From Gari tellinella (lineage: Eukaryota; Mollusca; Bivalvia; Cardiida; Psammobiidae): 64,000 nucleotides of DNA. The stretch is from assembly GCA_922989275.2 (NCBI GenBank), contig OV277857.1, forward strand, positions 78,733,321-78,797,320. The letters are read 5' to 3'. The notes beneath the pieces were generated by a model. That model was not told the origin of the DNA. It did not search any database and saw only the letters and a program-made list of their open reading frames with translations. A program made the position numbers and the translations under genes. Shown here piece after piece: positions 1 to 11,014 of the stretch. How positions within the stretch are numbered: the stretch's first letter is position 1; every line of letters starts with the position of its first letter.

Positions 1-181
1 CAGCCACTCGGGGACAAGAGAAGTTTCTTCAATCAATGCTGTACACAATCACGCTTGCTTGTATATTGTACCTAGGCGCTTGTAAATATGTCTCAAGTGA
101 AGCTGTTTATGGAGACATGGGTTTGGTGTCACCGTCAGTAAGATAAAGGAAGTGCGTTTTAGATCACAAGTTTCGTTTCAA

Positions 182-431
182 TACTGTAAAACAGGTATTT
201 TTCGCGTCATGAATATTTCGCGTAGTGCGATTTTGTATTAATTCGCGACATCATGCAATATTTCAAGCAGGTGGTAGCTTAAAGCAGGCTGAAAGTAAAG
301 CAGAATGTGCCTCAAGGCACATTCTGCTTTACCTTCAACCTGCTTTAAGAAGTCACCTATTTTCAAAATTAGAGACATTCGCGAATTAACGCGTAAATTA
401 TATTCTCGCGAATAAAACCGGTTTTACAGTA
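182..431. mobile_element. TA-flanked miniature inverted-repeat element with A-type hairpin (family N)
   Basis: The ends are inverted copies: TACTGTAAAAC on the left and GTTTTACAGTA on the right, followed inward by CGCG-rich arms. The TA at each border fits a Tc1/mariner-type target. The centre (279-349) is an almost perfect hairpin with arms AAAGCAGG..GCAGAATGTGCC. The same hairpin sits in TTAA-flanked family A elsewhere in the window, so hairpin and ends have different histories. No coding capacity is seen. Confidence 0.75.
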
Positions 432-1325
432 ACATGAGTGACACTGTATAGTGAACAATTGTGTATTAATATGGACCGAGGAAACAAACGAAGAACTGAT
501 GCTATAAAATAGAAAATTAGCTTTAAATAGTAAATGTTAAATTAAGATTTATGGGAAAACATAATCTAAATCTATGAACGATATTCTACAAGACAGCATG
601 TTCAAACGTTTTAAAAGTTACTGGTAAATACGTTTAAACTCTGAGAGAGGTATTAGAAGTCCACAATCAGGAAATAAACTTAAAAGTTCAAACCATATAA
701 ATCAGTGTACGAAACTGAGAGCTGTGTTAAATCATGTATATTATCCAGAAGTCATCGCAGTGCGTTAGCAAAATTAAGACGTGGAATTGCTCTACTAAAT
801 ATTGAAAATGATCGGTACCAACGTCTAACTTAAGAAGGACGAACTTGTTTTTACTGCAGATTGAGGATAAACTACATGTTCTGATAAAATAGTAATCATA
901 TAAAGAAATTTGAAATAACCTATACATTAAGATATCGAAAGGCAATGCTTCTTTCACAACGTTTAGTGACTTTGAACATTTTTCATTTATTCTTGCTGAT
1001 GCTCATATTGTTATATACACTGGCAAAACCTGCCACGATATTTTAATGTATACACGACAACAGTTATATATAAATAATATGTGATAATGTATATGATTAA
1101 CATGTATTTTAAAACTTTAAGTATTCTGTGATGAAAGATTTTTTCGTTTTTAGTATTATATAAGCGCACGTTAAGTTGTATGATTTTAGGTAAGTAGATC
1201 TAATCAGTTGTCATATTTTAAGATTGACACTGTCTCGCATAACTCATATTTGAGTGGTTTTGTACATTTGACTTACTTTTGTTGGTATATTGCATCATGT
1301 ATAGAAGTGCGACGTAAATAAGATA
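432..1325. other. AT-rich DNA, nothing recognised
   Basis: I find no open frame of convincing composition, no hairpin and no repeat shared with the rest of the window. It is probably unique intergenic or intronic sequence. Confidence 0.4.
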
Positions 1326-1380
1326 TATGTATGTATGTCTGTCTGTCTGTCTTCTGTCTGTCTGTCTGTCTGTCTGTCTG

Positions 1381-1414
<34 letters not shown>

Positions 1415-1423
1415 ATGTATGTC
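1326..1423 (+). repeat. (CTGT)n microsatellite
   Basis: Tetranucleotide repeat TGTC/CTGT with ATGT variant units at both ends and two interruptions (TCTTC, GGTC). The open frame across it only encodes a Cys-Leu-Ser-Val repeat and is an artefact. Confidence 0.95.
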
Positions 1424-1608
1424 CTTATATTTCTTGTTTAGTTCGGTTTATCAATTATGTTGAAATTTTCATCAGATCTGTGTTGACCAATATATTAAAA
1501 GTTCTGAAAAGCACGTTTGGCCTAAAAATGGTTATTTATTGGACATCTATTGCCTATATAAACACGTAAATACTAGTTTAGGGAAATTATTTATGTTTAA
1601 GACAAATA

Positions 1609-1688
1609 AAAGAGCTCGGTCGGGATTCGACCCGTGCGAAGAAAGTAAAATACTTTGATAAGCTTTACCTCTCAGTAAACCGAGCTGT
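1609..1688 (-). pseudogene. tRNA-like Pol III unit, degenerate
   Basis: On the minus strand the ends can pair as a 7-bp acceptor-like stem (AGCTCGG with CCGAGCT). A D-arm-like TTAC..GTAA follows, then an AAAG..CTTT arm. A box B-like GGGTCGAATCCC lies near the 3' end, and TTTT follows directly as a Pol III stop. The T loop is shifted by one base and the anticodon loop is abnormal. It is therefore a tRNA pseudogene or the head of a tRNA-derived SINE, not a working tRNA. Confidence 0.55.
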
Positions 1689-1910
1689 TCTTATATGATG
1701 GTGTACTTTATACATTCTGTATTGTGTGTTTATTGTTTTTGTATATGTAAAACAGCTTATTGTATATTTAGTGTTACATTTTTATACGCCTTTCTTGACG
1801 GGACGTATTCTGCGAAATCCTGCTATTCGCTGTCCGGGGTGGCGGCTCAAAATGGTTTAAAGATAATTTTAGTTCTATTTGACATTTTTTGACCAAATTT
1901 CATATTTAGC

Positions 1911-1915
1911 TTTAA
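1911..1915. repeat. Target-site duplication TTTAA, left copy
   Basis: TTTAA directly before CACCCTATACC. The same five bases directly follow the mirrored end at 7034-7038. Confidence 0.7.
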
Positions 1916-2383
1916 CACCCTATACCATCGTACTCCGGAACTAGCTGTCGTGAGCAACCGTTTCTATCAACAAACGCAACAACTGAGGTAAGAAATTCGC
2001 CGTTGTTTCTGCTTTTAAAGCACCGAAAAAGCAGAGTTGGTTGTATGCATATATCAAACAAAGTTTACAACACCATGCAGCCAACATTTGCATGATATAA
2101 GCGTTTGCTCAGTAAAGAAAGCTGTTTTACTTCGACTGCTCACCGTGACTCACGGTCGATGCGTACCGGTGTTGCCGGTAAAATTCGAACATTTGCCAAT
2201 AATGTCCATAAAATATTGACCTTATCCACTGAATAGATGGTAAATTACTATAAGTTGTCGGGAACATCAATAATGAAATTTATTATGTCGTTTTAACTTC
2301 GCAAAAAGCCATTCTGTTTTGCATCTAGCGAATTACTGTACTGCATCTAGTAATTCATGCATGGAACACTGTACTGCATCTAG
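1916..2383 (+). repeat. Left terminal inverted repeat with subterminal 17-bp repeats
   Basis: Matches 6551-7033 in inverse orientation. Its inner end carries two full copies of TACTGTACTGCATCTAG-like sequence (2334-2350, 2367-2383) and one partial copy (2317-2328). The 60-codon open frame inside (2037-2219) recurs in the right repeat only because the DNA is duplicated. It resembles no known protein. Confidence 0.85.
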
Positions 2384-3506
2384 TTATGTTCGATCACTTT
2401 ATTTTTCAGTTTTCTGTATGACAACCTTGATTTGTAGCTGTTTTTCTCGTCACAAATGATTCAAGTAATAACGGTGAATAAAAATAAGATAAAGTTGTAA
2501 TTTAATGTGTGTTTTTTTCTTTCTAAAACGCATTCTTACAATTCGTTGCTCTTCGAATTATTTTGATAGGCTCCCGTCCAATGTGGTTTCTAAATATGCA
2601 TTTACATGTATCTAAACAAACAGTACTGAACGTTTTGCTCTTTGTCAGCGTTCAGTGCTGTTTTGACCTGTATTTAGTGAGCACAGACCCAAAAGGACAA
2701 TACATGTATATAATTGGTGAAATCAAAATCATAAACAATGTTCATAATTCATTCCTTTTCCTCAGGTATATAATTGAAATGATTTATACATGGACAGCAG
2801 GATCCGTACAGATTTGAAATAAAAAACACACCACACATTTAGTAAATAAAAGAGCTCATGCCTTTCTAAGTTGCATGATTGATAATAATGACTAGAACAA
2901 AATAACATGAAAATCAGAGCTCACACATTTCTAATGTTACAGTCCCACTGACTAGAAAACCTCTAATTTGGACGATTATCCCAGACTCACCACGATCATC
3001 CGCGACTGAGGTTTCACCTAAGACCTGTATCTGACAATCGTAAGACGATTGTAAGATGTCCTTATCATCACTAAAGATGACCTAAGACTATCGTAAGACC
3101 ATCGCAGGACGATCGCCCGACCTGTTAAAGACTACCTCCGATTAATTATTCAGAAAAATCATCCCGATCTTCTACAGACTGCTACAAATTATCTTTGGAT
3201 GGTCTTCCAACTATCAAGGATACCCACGAGCTATCCAAAAAGACCACCAGAGACTGGTCGCCGACCTTCCTAAGACTATTATCCAAAACATTCTTAAGAC
3301 TTCTAGGGCGAGAGATTTAGATGGTCTTACGACCTATAATTTGTCAGTCTGACAGCAGCATAAGGAAGATAGGTGAACATAATTATTGAATGACTAGAAA
3401 ATATTTTCTTAAAATCAGAGAGTGCACCTTCCTATGGTACTTGTTGAAACATAAATTGGAGATAAATTTTACGAACAACAAAGCTCATACCTTAAGAAAT
3501 TACTAA
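2384..3506. other. Interior of long-TIR element, with a degenerate TCGTAAGAC-rich tract
   Basis: No gene is recognised. Between about 2968 and 3350 variants of ATCGTAAGAC and its reverse recur irregularly every 10-20 bases. This looks like an old, decayed short-period repeat. Confidence 0.4.
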
Positions 3507-3719
3507 TACAGTAAAACCTTTCTATTACGACCATCAAAATGAAGACTAATTGATTGGATCAAAGACAGGTGTCAGCTTAAATCAAGGTGACAGTAAAACA
3601 GAAAGCTCCTGTAGGAGCTTTCTGCTTTACTGCCAGTCACCTTGCTTAAAGCTGTTACCTGTCGTAAACACCTTATAATTAACACAGTGTAGTGGTCATA
3701 ATAGAGGAGTTCTACGGTA
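3507..3719. mobile_element. TA-flanked miniature element with central hairpin (family H)
   Basis: The left end is TACAGTAAAACCTTTC and the right end is a diverged inverted copy (AGAGGAGTTCTACGGTA). The middle is a hairpin with CAGAAAGCTCC..GGAGCTTTCTG at its top and AAGGTGACAG arms. A second good copy is at 12540-12747. CAGT at the border with TA fits a Tc1/mariner-derived miniature element. Confidence 0.75.
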
Positions 3720-4254
3720 CATAGATGGATTCGTAAGAAAATCATGATCAACAAATCAATAAGACAGACAAGTGTAAAGTAATCGCTCAACAGAACTGGC
3801 AAAGTTTTTTCTTATTCTTTCTATAAATCAACCATGGCCTAATATACCGTAATACATTTCTACTTTTCTACAAACGAAACAACCATAATCACTCAGTTTG
3901 AATTGAACACTTTTCATTTGCCATTATCATAGAGGCTCCAGACTTTTCCGCGATTTCAATGTATACCTTGACACCAAACACAATTGGATAGTCATTGTTG
4001 ACGTCTTTAGTACCCCCTTCCAATTGGCTCAATCGAACGTTCATTGCTTTACTGTGAATGGGCGCATTTCTTGTGAGAAGCCAGTGACGACCTCCATGAT
4101 ATTCCGTAATCTTTTACAGGAAAGATCTAACTAAAAAAGCACTGTTAAACCTTCGGTGTTACACTGGCAATTTGCAATCAAAGGCGTCGGAACATGGGGG
4201 TTGGAGGCGTCCCCAAGCCCATATCCTGAGGGTAGGGGACCAGTATATGGTTTC

Positions 4255-4264
4255 CCCAAATAAT
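4255..4264. repeat. LINE target-site duplication, 5' copy
   Basis: CCCAAATAAT, repeated exactly at 5866-5875 just after the LINE tail. Confidence 0.85.
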
Positions 4265-5740
4265 CGGAATTCTCTTTGGCTGAAATTGTTTAATTGTGGT
4301 ATTCAAGGTAAAATGTTAAGGGTTATAAGGGATATGTACCATAAAATAAAATCATGCGTTAGACACTGCAATTCGTATTCGGATTTTTTCGAGTATTCAG
4401 TAGGTTTACGACAAGGGGAGACAATTTCACCGATATTGTATTCTCTTTTTATAGAAGACTTAGAGCTCTATCTGCAAGGTGGTGTTAATTCTGGACTTGA
4501 TTTTGGTGACATTGTTTTAATTTTATTGCTATTTGCTGATGATATGGTAATTCTTGGACACTCACCGGCAGATCTACAAAATAGTTTAGATTTGTTATTT
4601 TCCTATTGTACGAAATGGGGGTTAGAAGTTAATACATCTAAGACAAAGTGTATGGTCTTTCGAAAAAGGGGTAGGGTAAAAATGAATGAATATTGGACAT
4701 ATAATGGACAACAAGTAGAAGTTGTAAATGACTTTAATTATCTTGGTGTCGTTTTTAATTATACGGGTAACTTTACACTAAATCAAGAACACCTAGTCGG
4801 TAAAGGTTTGAAAGCATTAAATGTATTAAATTCTAATTGTCGAAAATTTAGATTAAGTCCGAAAGTGGTTTGCCAGTTGTTTGACGCCTTTGTTGGTTCT
4901 ACATTAAGTTATGCGTGTGAAATATGGGGGTTCACTAAATCTAAAGAAGTAGAAAGGGTTCATTTAAAGTTTTTAAAGAATATTTTAGGAGTAAGAAAGA
5001 ATACTTGTAATGTTGGCGTATATGGAGAATTATGTAGATACCCTATGTATGTTCAACGTTTTGTCAGGATAATTAGGTATTGGTGTAAGTTAGTAACAAC
5101 AGATAATGTTTTACTATACACAGTATATAGAAGTGCAAGAGAAGACGCTGATGTAGGTCTTGTAAATTGGGTATCCAACGTTAAAAAAATACTTTATGAA
5201 TATGGATTTGGATATGTTTGGGAATCACAGAGTTTGTTAAGCTTAAAAGATTTTCATGTAGTTTTTAAACGTAGATTAACAGATTGTTATATGCAAAATT
5301 GGGTTACTGATACACACAGTAATAAAGTCATGGACTTTTATGTTACTTTCAAATTAAACTTTTCTTACGAATGTTATTTAGATATCTTACCATTTACCTT
5401 AAGATGTTATATAACAAGATTAAGATTATCTGCTCATAACCTAAGGATCCATACTGGACGTTACGGGCCGAATAGATTAGAACGAAATCAACGCACATGT
5501 TTAGTATGTAATACTGTAGATATTGAAGATGAGTATCATTTCGTTCTAATTTGTTCCAAATATGAAGATATTAGAAAAAAGTACATTAAAAAATATTACT
5601 ACGTACGTCCAAGTATGTTAAAATTTGTAGAATTGTTACAAACCAGCAATAAACTATTACTTTTCAATTTGGCTAAATATGTAAAGGAAGCTGTCATCTT
5701 CCGTAATACTTTGATAAATATTGTACAAGATACCATATAG
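4265..5740 (+). pseudogene. LINE reverse transcriptase, C-terminal two thirds
   Basis: The open frame runs unbroken to TAG at 5740. The first ~31 codons of the longer frame that opens at 4172 are pre-insertion sequence, so I start at the LINE border. Visible motifs in order: GLRQGETISPILYSLF (RT fingers/palm), the catalytic FADD around 4532, then a thumb-like region. A C-terminal knuckle-like CLVC..EDEYHFVLIC lies near 5500-5560. The family is a CR1/I-like animal LINE, and the clade cannot be fixed by eye. It is related to the copy at 48.5-51.5 kb, which has an equivalent IEDEFHFVLYC motif. No start codon or endonuclease exists, so it is dead although its frame is intact, which implies a fairly recent insertion. 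Confidence 0.9.
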
Positions 5741-5865
5741 TACAGAATTGTGTATGTTTCTTATAAACACGTCATTGTGATTTGATTTATTATGTAATTA
5801 TTGTGTATACAACGAGGTACATTGTACAAGTTGTGAATAAAGTTTCTGTTCTGTTCTGTTCTGTT
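4265..5865 (+). mobile_element. 5'-truncated non-LTR retrotransposon
   Basis: The insertion is bounded by a perfect 10-bp duplication. It contains the C-terminal part of a reverse-transcriptase ORF, a ~100-base 3' UTR with AATAAA at 5836, and a (TTCTG)n tail (5845-5865). It starts inside the RT domain, so the endonuclease is missing, the usual outcome of incomplete target-primed reverse transcription. It sits inside the long-TIR element and is younger than it. Confidence 0.92.
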
Positions 5866-5875
5866 CCCAAATAAT
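5866..5875. repeat. LINE target-site duplication, 3' copy
   Basis: CCCAAATAAT follows directly on the (TTCTG)n tail and matches 4255-4264 base for base. Confidence 0.85.
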
Positions 5876-6224
5876 AAACTCCTTCGGGAAAATGTTTGCA
5901 AAATTACACGATCAGCCTAAATCAGGCCAAACGTTGTTGAAAACATTTTTGGTGTTAAGTTGTCTATTTTTTCCGGAGGCCGTTCTTCCCCCAATACTAT
6001 CCGGATTTAGGACAAAAACAATAAAAATCGGAGACCTTTCTCTCACACAATCATGAAACTACTCCGATGCCCTTGTCAAAACTGCCAAACTTGTCACAAT
6101 GTTACCCCTGTTTACAATTACCTTGATCAAAGTATAATTTTTTTTTATACGAATGCCAGATAAAGAGGACTCACTTATATCTGTTTGATTTATTGAAATC
6201 GCCAGGAGGTCAACTTATTTAATA
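5876..6224. other. Interior of long-TIR element, no gene seen
   Basis: Continues the sequence interrupted by the LINE. I see no convincing reading frame across the rejoined region and no repeat. Confidence 0.35.
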
Positions 6225-6333
6225 CACAGGGCCCCGACACGATTAATTTTTAGGGGAAAAAATTGTCAGAAAGTATATATATACTTTCTGACGATTTTTT
6301 TCTCTCAAAAAGCAATCGTATCGCGGCCCTGTG
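6225..6333. mobile_element. hAT-type miniature element (109 bp)
   Basis: Ends are CACAGGGCC and GGCCCTGTG. They are flanked by an exact 8-bp duplication ATTTAATA (6217-6224 and 6334-6341). The centre folds on GTCAGAAAGTATA..TATACTTTCTGAC. An 8-bp duplication with CAGGG-like ends is the signature of hAT elements. Confidence 0.9.
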
Positions 6334-6550
6334 ATTTAATACGAACAAATGTTTTCACATCATCATCAAAGACGATACACACTAGTTCAAACAATGCAAC
6401 ATTCAATAATTGCGACATTGCACTGATTCTCGGACCACACATTCGGTCCGTGTAACTTTACACATCATTCGTGTCTCATTGAAGATTAATTTAGATGTGT
6501 AAACCACTTTATTGTAGAGAAATTCAAATGAGGAAAATTCGCAAACGTGG

Positions 6551-7033
6551 CTAGATGCGGTACAGTATAAATGCTCGATGCAGTACAGTAAATATTCGTG
6601 TTTAGACTAGATGCAGTACAGTAGACCCCAAACAGAATGGCATTTTGCGAAGTTAAAACGACATAATAAATTTCATTATTGATGTTCCCGACAACTTATA
6701 GTAATTTACCATCTATTCAGTGGACAAGGTCAATATTTTATGGACATTATTGGCAAATGTTTGAATTTCACAGGCAACACCGGTACGCATCGACCGTGAG
6801 TCACGGTGAGCAGTCGAAGTAAAACAGCTTTCTTTACTGAGCAAACGCTTATATCATGCAAATGTTGGCTGCATGGTGTTGTAAACTTTGTTTGATATAT
6901 GCATACAACCAACTCTGCTTTTTCGGTGCTTTAAAAGCAGAAACAACGACGAATGTCTTACCTCAGGTGTTGCTTTTGTTGATAGAAACGGTTGCTCACG
7001 ACAGCTAGTTGCGGAGTACGATGGTATAGGGTG
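6551..7033 (-). repeat. Right terminal inverted repeat with subterminal 17-bp repeats
   Basis: Inverted partner of 1916-2383. Three inverted copies of the subterminal motif lie at 6551-6567, 6574-6590 and 6607-6623, spaced 23 and 33 bases. Such repeats are typical transposase binding sites near the ends of DNA transposons. Confidence 0.85.
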
Positions 7034-7794
7034 TTTAACGTCATACAGGAAAGACAACAAATGACTTATGTAACAGTCTGGTGAATCATCCTGCAGTTAT
7101 ACCCCTTTACATACTGAGATATTATTTAACTCAAATTGCTTTCCGGGTGATGACTTTACTTTTATTTGACCTTTGCAACCAAAATCGTATTTAGCTTCAT
7201 CAAATATGTACGACATTTATTAAATTTTGTTTTGGTCCGATAATCCCTCCGTTATATCCTTTAATATGTTTATATTATTTTAAAACAAAGATCTCGAACC
7301 GCTTTTACCTCTATATATCATTTTCACACATTTGATGGATTAACTCATTCCATGCTGATATTATCGTCTGCTTTCACACTTTCACCACAATAATATTTCT
7401 GTTTTAATGCTGTGGTTTGAACTATCGTTTTAAGCTAGATAAAAGACAAACTGGCTGAAAACATATCGATGTTGTCAAACAGTTCAGATGCTGATCAGAG
7501 ACAGCGATCCAAGCTGTTTGCAAAAAAACGACTATATATGTAATTGCCCATGATAGTGGACGGACTAGGAAATGCGCTGTTTCATCGCTACTTTTTTATT
7601 TTTAAAAATAAAAAAACAGAAATCTGAACAAGCAACATAACAGAATTCATATCCCCTTCCGCAAAAAGTGGTAAACTTTATTGTGAGTGGTACAAATGGT
7701 TGTCACCTGTCTTTAAAGATCAACATTTGAGAAATTTTAAAAAGTTTTATAGAAAACAATATTCTAGTTTGTACACACTGAAAGGAAAACATTA
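7034..7794. other. Flank of the long-TIR element, no gene seen
   Basis: Begins with the TTTAA duplication (7034-7038). Bases 7080-7200 are weakly like the ~158-bp repeat unit at 10.4-10.8 kb (GCAGTTAT..CCTTTACATAC..TATTTAGCTT), as is the left flank at 1830-1910. The element may therefore have landed in such a repeat. Confidence 0.35.
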
Positions 7795-7896
7795 CTAAAA
7801 TAAAGCCTTTTCTAGCATGCATATATAGTATATCAGTGGCAGATAACTCTGCAATGATCGAATTCAACAGTTAGTACACACATGCAAGAACTTGTA

Positions 7897-8622
7897 CGAG
7901 GGGCATTTTGTAAGTAGTGGCAACAGATCAATAACTTCAATATAATAAGTGCAAAATACATGTGTATATATCAGTTTAAAGAACAACTATATGCCGACAC
8001 GATGGTATAACGCACGATAAGATCACATAATTCAATAAGCCACAACATGAACCTTAATGACCCCTACTCCAGGACACTTGACCTTTTTGTGTATTGTTGA
8101 GGTAGTTTTTTTAACAAAATTTGATACTGTAACTATTATTGCGGCTTTATTATTTTGAATAAGTTTAAGAAACTTTCTGTCAAGGAAAAACAGACAATTA
8201 TGCACACACTTCACAGTTAAAAATATTCTATGTTATAAAATAGAAATTATATTATCAAATCAAATTAATAAAATAAATAATAATAATAAATGAAATAAAA
8301 TAAAAACTTTAAAAATACTCCATTTTTATATTAAACCAGGCTATAATTGAAGTAAGTGAATTTGAATTTTATGTTTTAAAATCAAAATATAGATATACCG
8401 ATCTAGAAAAAAATGTAAAGCGTTCGAAAACACATGTCGAGTTTTTTCATAAGCAAAATAAGAAATGTTTTTGAAAACATTATATCTAAGACAGGGGTCA
8501 TTTAGGCTCATGTTGAGACTTATCGACGTATAGATCTGCTCTCATCGTGTGTTACACCATAGTGTATCACACATGCATTTTGCACTTATTATCAGTTGCA
8601 ACTACTTAAAAAATGCCCCTCG
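7897..8622. mobile_element. Mariner-like non-autonomous element (726 bp) at a TA target
   Basis: The ends CGAGGGGCATTTTGTAAG and CTTAAAAAATGCCCCTCG are inverted repeats with TA outside on both sides. Left and right flanks join smoothly when compared with the intact repeat copy at 9.3 kb (CAAGAACTT-TATA), which supports a clean insertion. No transposase frame is present. The 60-codon minus-strand frame at 8032-8214 is not recognisable. Confidence 0.75.
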
Positions 8623-8793
8623 TATGTATATAGATTGTGTGCAAATATTTAAATTCAGAACTATAGGTGCTAGAGTGCAAAAACTGTTCAAAGAATATGG
8701 AATTTCCAACTCATCGGGGACAGATAAATCTTGACTAATTCGCCAGTTAACTAATAGCCATATACACAGTTAAATTAAGAAATAGTAAATTCA

Positions 8794-8940
8794 TACCAGT
8801 GTTTTATCGTGGCAATAAAACACGGGTAGGAGATGAGATGCGTAGTAATTAAATCACGAGGCCGATGGCGAATGCCGAGTTATTTAATTACCAGCATCTC
8901 AACGACTACCCGTACTTTATCGCACGATAAAACGCTGGTA
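8794..8940. mobile_element. 147-bp foldback palindrome (P1)
   Basis: TACCAGTGTTTTATCG on the left and CGATAAAACGCTGGTA on the right begin a near-perfect palindrome. It runs through ACGGGTAG and TAATTAAAT arms to a short centre at ~8867. There is no coding capacity. No clear target duplication is visible. Confidence 0.8.
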
Positions 8941-9640
8941 TTAATTTATAATTTCGATTCTAACACTTCAATTTAACCAGTTTAACAACAATTTGCACCG
9001 ACGCAACGGCGCTACCTTTCTTGGCGTACGCATTTTTGAATCCATATGACGTCACGTTAAGACGTTACAGTGTGTGAGTGTTTTATTGAGAATTTAAACA
9101 CTGATACATTCCTTCCTTGTTTATATAGAGACGTGCGCGAAGTGTGTTAGAATAATATTTTACTAATTACAATATATTCACATTTGTAGACACTTAACAA
9201 TATTACAATAAAGCCTTTTCTATCATTCCTGAGTACATCAAGGGCAGATAACTCTTGCCACAAGTATTCTATTTCGACAACAATTACATCCCTTCAAGAA
9301 CTTATATATAATGTGTACAAGTATTATCAAATACATTGAAAATTAGTTGCTAGATTGTTAAAAATGTTAAATATGGCATTTTCAACTCATCGACGGTAAA
9401 TAACTCTTCGCTTTTTTCCAGTTTTCGACAAAACTTTGAATTAATTCGAAAACTAATAGTCATATGTAGTTTAATATTTGTGTTTCAAAATCCATTCACA
9501 TTTGTAAGACACTAGCGTGTAAACAATGCCAAAATAAAGACTTTTGTTTCATTTTTCAGTACCACAAGAGCATAACTCTTGCTACAAGTATCATATTTCA
9601 ATAGGAGTCACACCCATTCAAGAACGGAAACTTATACATG

Positions 9641-10379
9641 TACTCAGCCAAATTAGAAAATACCTACTTTTGTATTCTAAATTATCAGCATCTCACACAT
9701 AAACTGTATTTAAATTTAGAAGGTGCCACATGGAAGCATTGTGGCCAAATAACTGACACAGTGTATTGAAAATAAAAGGTATATAACCCTTTATACTGAA
9801 AACAGCATTTAATGTCAGAAATGTTTTCCATAGAAGAGAAACGATGGCGATCATATTCAGCAGCTAGATGTTTTTCTTAAAGAAATGAAAATTACATTAG
9901 ACTTTCTTTCATCACAATATTCACGGCGTTGTTAAGACTAGAAAGTCTTATAATACCAAATTACCTCCCTTTGATTTGAAATAATAATTAACTTTTAGTG
10001 TTTCATTTTCGTCACATGTGTCGTTTGATCTGAATGTTTTACTGGAAAACATTGGTGAACGTATGAGCCTTTAAAATTTCAAAACAAAACTTGGGTTGAT
10101 AGGACACTTTAAAGTATATGGAGATTTAAAAGTTACTTAATGTTAAGTTAATGTAAAAAGTGTTTACTTTCGTTTTTTAGCTGAGTATACATTGTGTTCA
10201 AGTACAATTAAAAGCCGTTGAAAACTATAGTTGCCAGAGTTTAAACACTATTAAATATTAAGAACCTTACAATGAACAATCCTTTGAAATTTAATGAAAT
10301 TGGCCCAGGAGGGTCTAAGAAGAAGATCTTAAAAGAAAATTTTGACGACAGACAACGGTCTAGGCTTCACCTAAAAATG
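9641..10379. other. AT-rich DNA, nothing recognised
   Basis: No gene, hairpin or strong repeat seen. Confidence 0.35.
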
Positions 10380-10399
10380 GCCGCCAGTGGGTGAAATAG

Positions 10400-10800
10400 A
10401 TTAACATACAGGTTAGACGCCTATTGACTTTTGTTCCGGTCTGGATAATTTTATTGCAGTTATGTCCCTTTATATACTTACATTCGGGCGGCTCAAAATG
10501 GTTTCCGGTCGAAAAATTTCTTCTTGCCTCATTGAAACTAATTTTCGTTGTTAGCTTTGTTACTAATTAGGAGATACCCTATTGATTTAAGTTCCGGTCT
10601 GATGATTGTTTATTACAGTTTTACATATATACAATCAATTTTACGAACACCTGGATTCTGGACAATACCTTTAAATTGTTTTGACATATTGTAACCATTT
10701 TTCATAGTTAGCTTTCTATTTTTAGAGGTAAGACAACTGTTGATTTTGGTTCCGGTATGATAACAATTGTTGCAGTTATGCTCCATAGCATATGTTCTAT
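10400..10800 (+). repeat. Three degenerate ~158-bp tandem units
   Basis: The landmark CTATTGAnTTnnGTTCCGGT starts at about 10421, 10579 and 10737. Each is followed by a TTGCAGTTATG-like sequence, and TAGCTT follows about 110-120 bases later. Related single pieces flank the long-TIR element. Confidence 0.65.
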
Positions 10801-11014
10801 ATAGTTGCCAACCATAGTCTCATATCTTGACATACTAGTATTCAAACCGAAGTTTGCATTTTGCTTGCTCATCATTTACTCTGCCATCACGTCCGTCTTT
10901 TGAGTCACCGTGGTGCTCTTGTTACACATATTTATAGATTACTGATGTGATTAATGGGAAAATAATGTAATTCAAAATGTGTACTCATACTATAAAACAA
11001 TTGTTGAAAGAAAT

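Larger units (their letters stand above)
1916..7033. mobile_element. 5.1-kb DNA transposon-like element with long terminal inverted repeats
   Basis: The left end begins CACCCTATACCATCG. The right end is its inverted copy (CGATGGTATAGGGTG). Homology runs ~470 bases inward on both sides at roughly 90 percent or better by eye. Both ends are flanked by TTTAA. The interior has no recognisable transposase. It holds a family H element (3507-3719), a nested LINE (4265-5865) and a nested hAT-type element (6225-6333). Without the nested insertions it would be ~3.2 kb. Superfamily is uncertain: the TTAA-like target recalls piggyBac or Kolobok, but CACCC ends with a 5-bp duplication do not settle it. Confidence 0.75.
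7795..9640 (+). repeat. Diverged ~320-bp tandem repeat family (about 2.5 copies), interrupted twice
   Basis: Landmarks AATAAAGCCTTTTCTA..GGCAGATAACTCT..CAAGAACTT recur at 7800, 9207 and (weaker) 9525. The partner landmark AACTCATCG recurs at ~8712 and ~9384. The first copy is split by the mariner-like element (7897-8622) and followed by a foldback (8794-8940). Percent identity cannot be measured here but is low. Confidence 0.6.

Noticed and set aside
1327..1569. Cys/Val-rich 80-codon frame
   Set aside because: It is the translation of the CTGT microsatellite.
1609..1688. Functional tRNA gene
   Set aside because: T-loop and anticodon loop are abnormal. The same holds for the other three tRNA-like units, whose stems do not pair.
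2037..2219. 60-codon frame repeated at 6730-6912, first taken for a duplicated gene
   Set aside because: The duplication is the terminal inverted repeat. The frame has no known relative and no reason to be coding.
4172..4264. True N-terminus of the LINE ORF at 4172
   Set aside because: The target duplication at 4255-4264 shows that the first ~31 codons are pre-insertion sequence that happens to be open.
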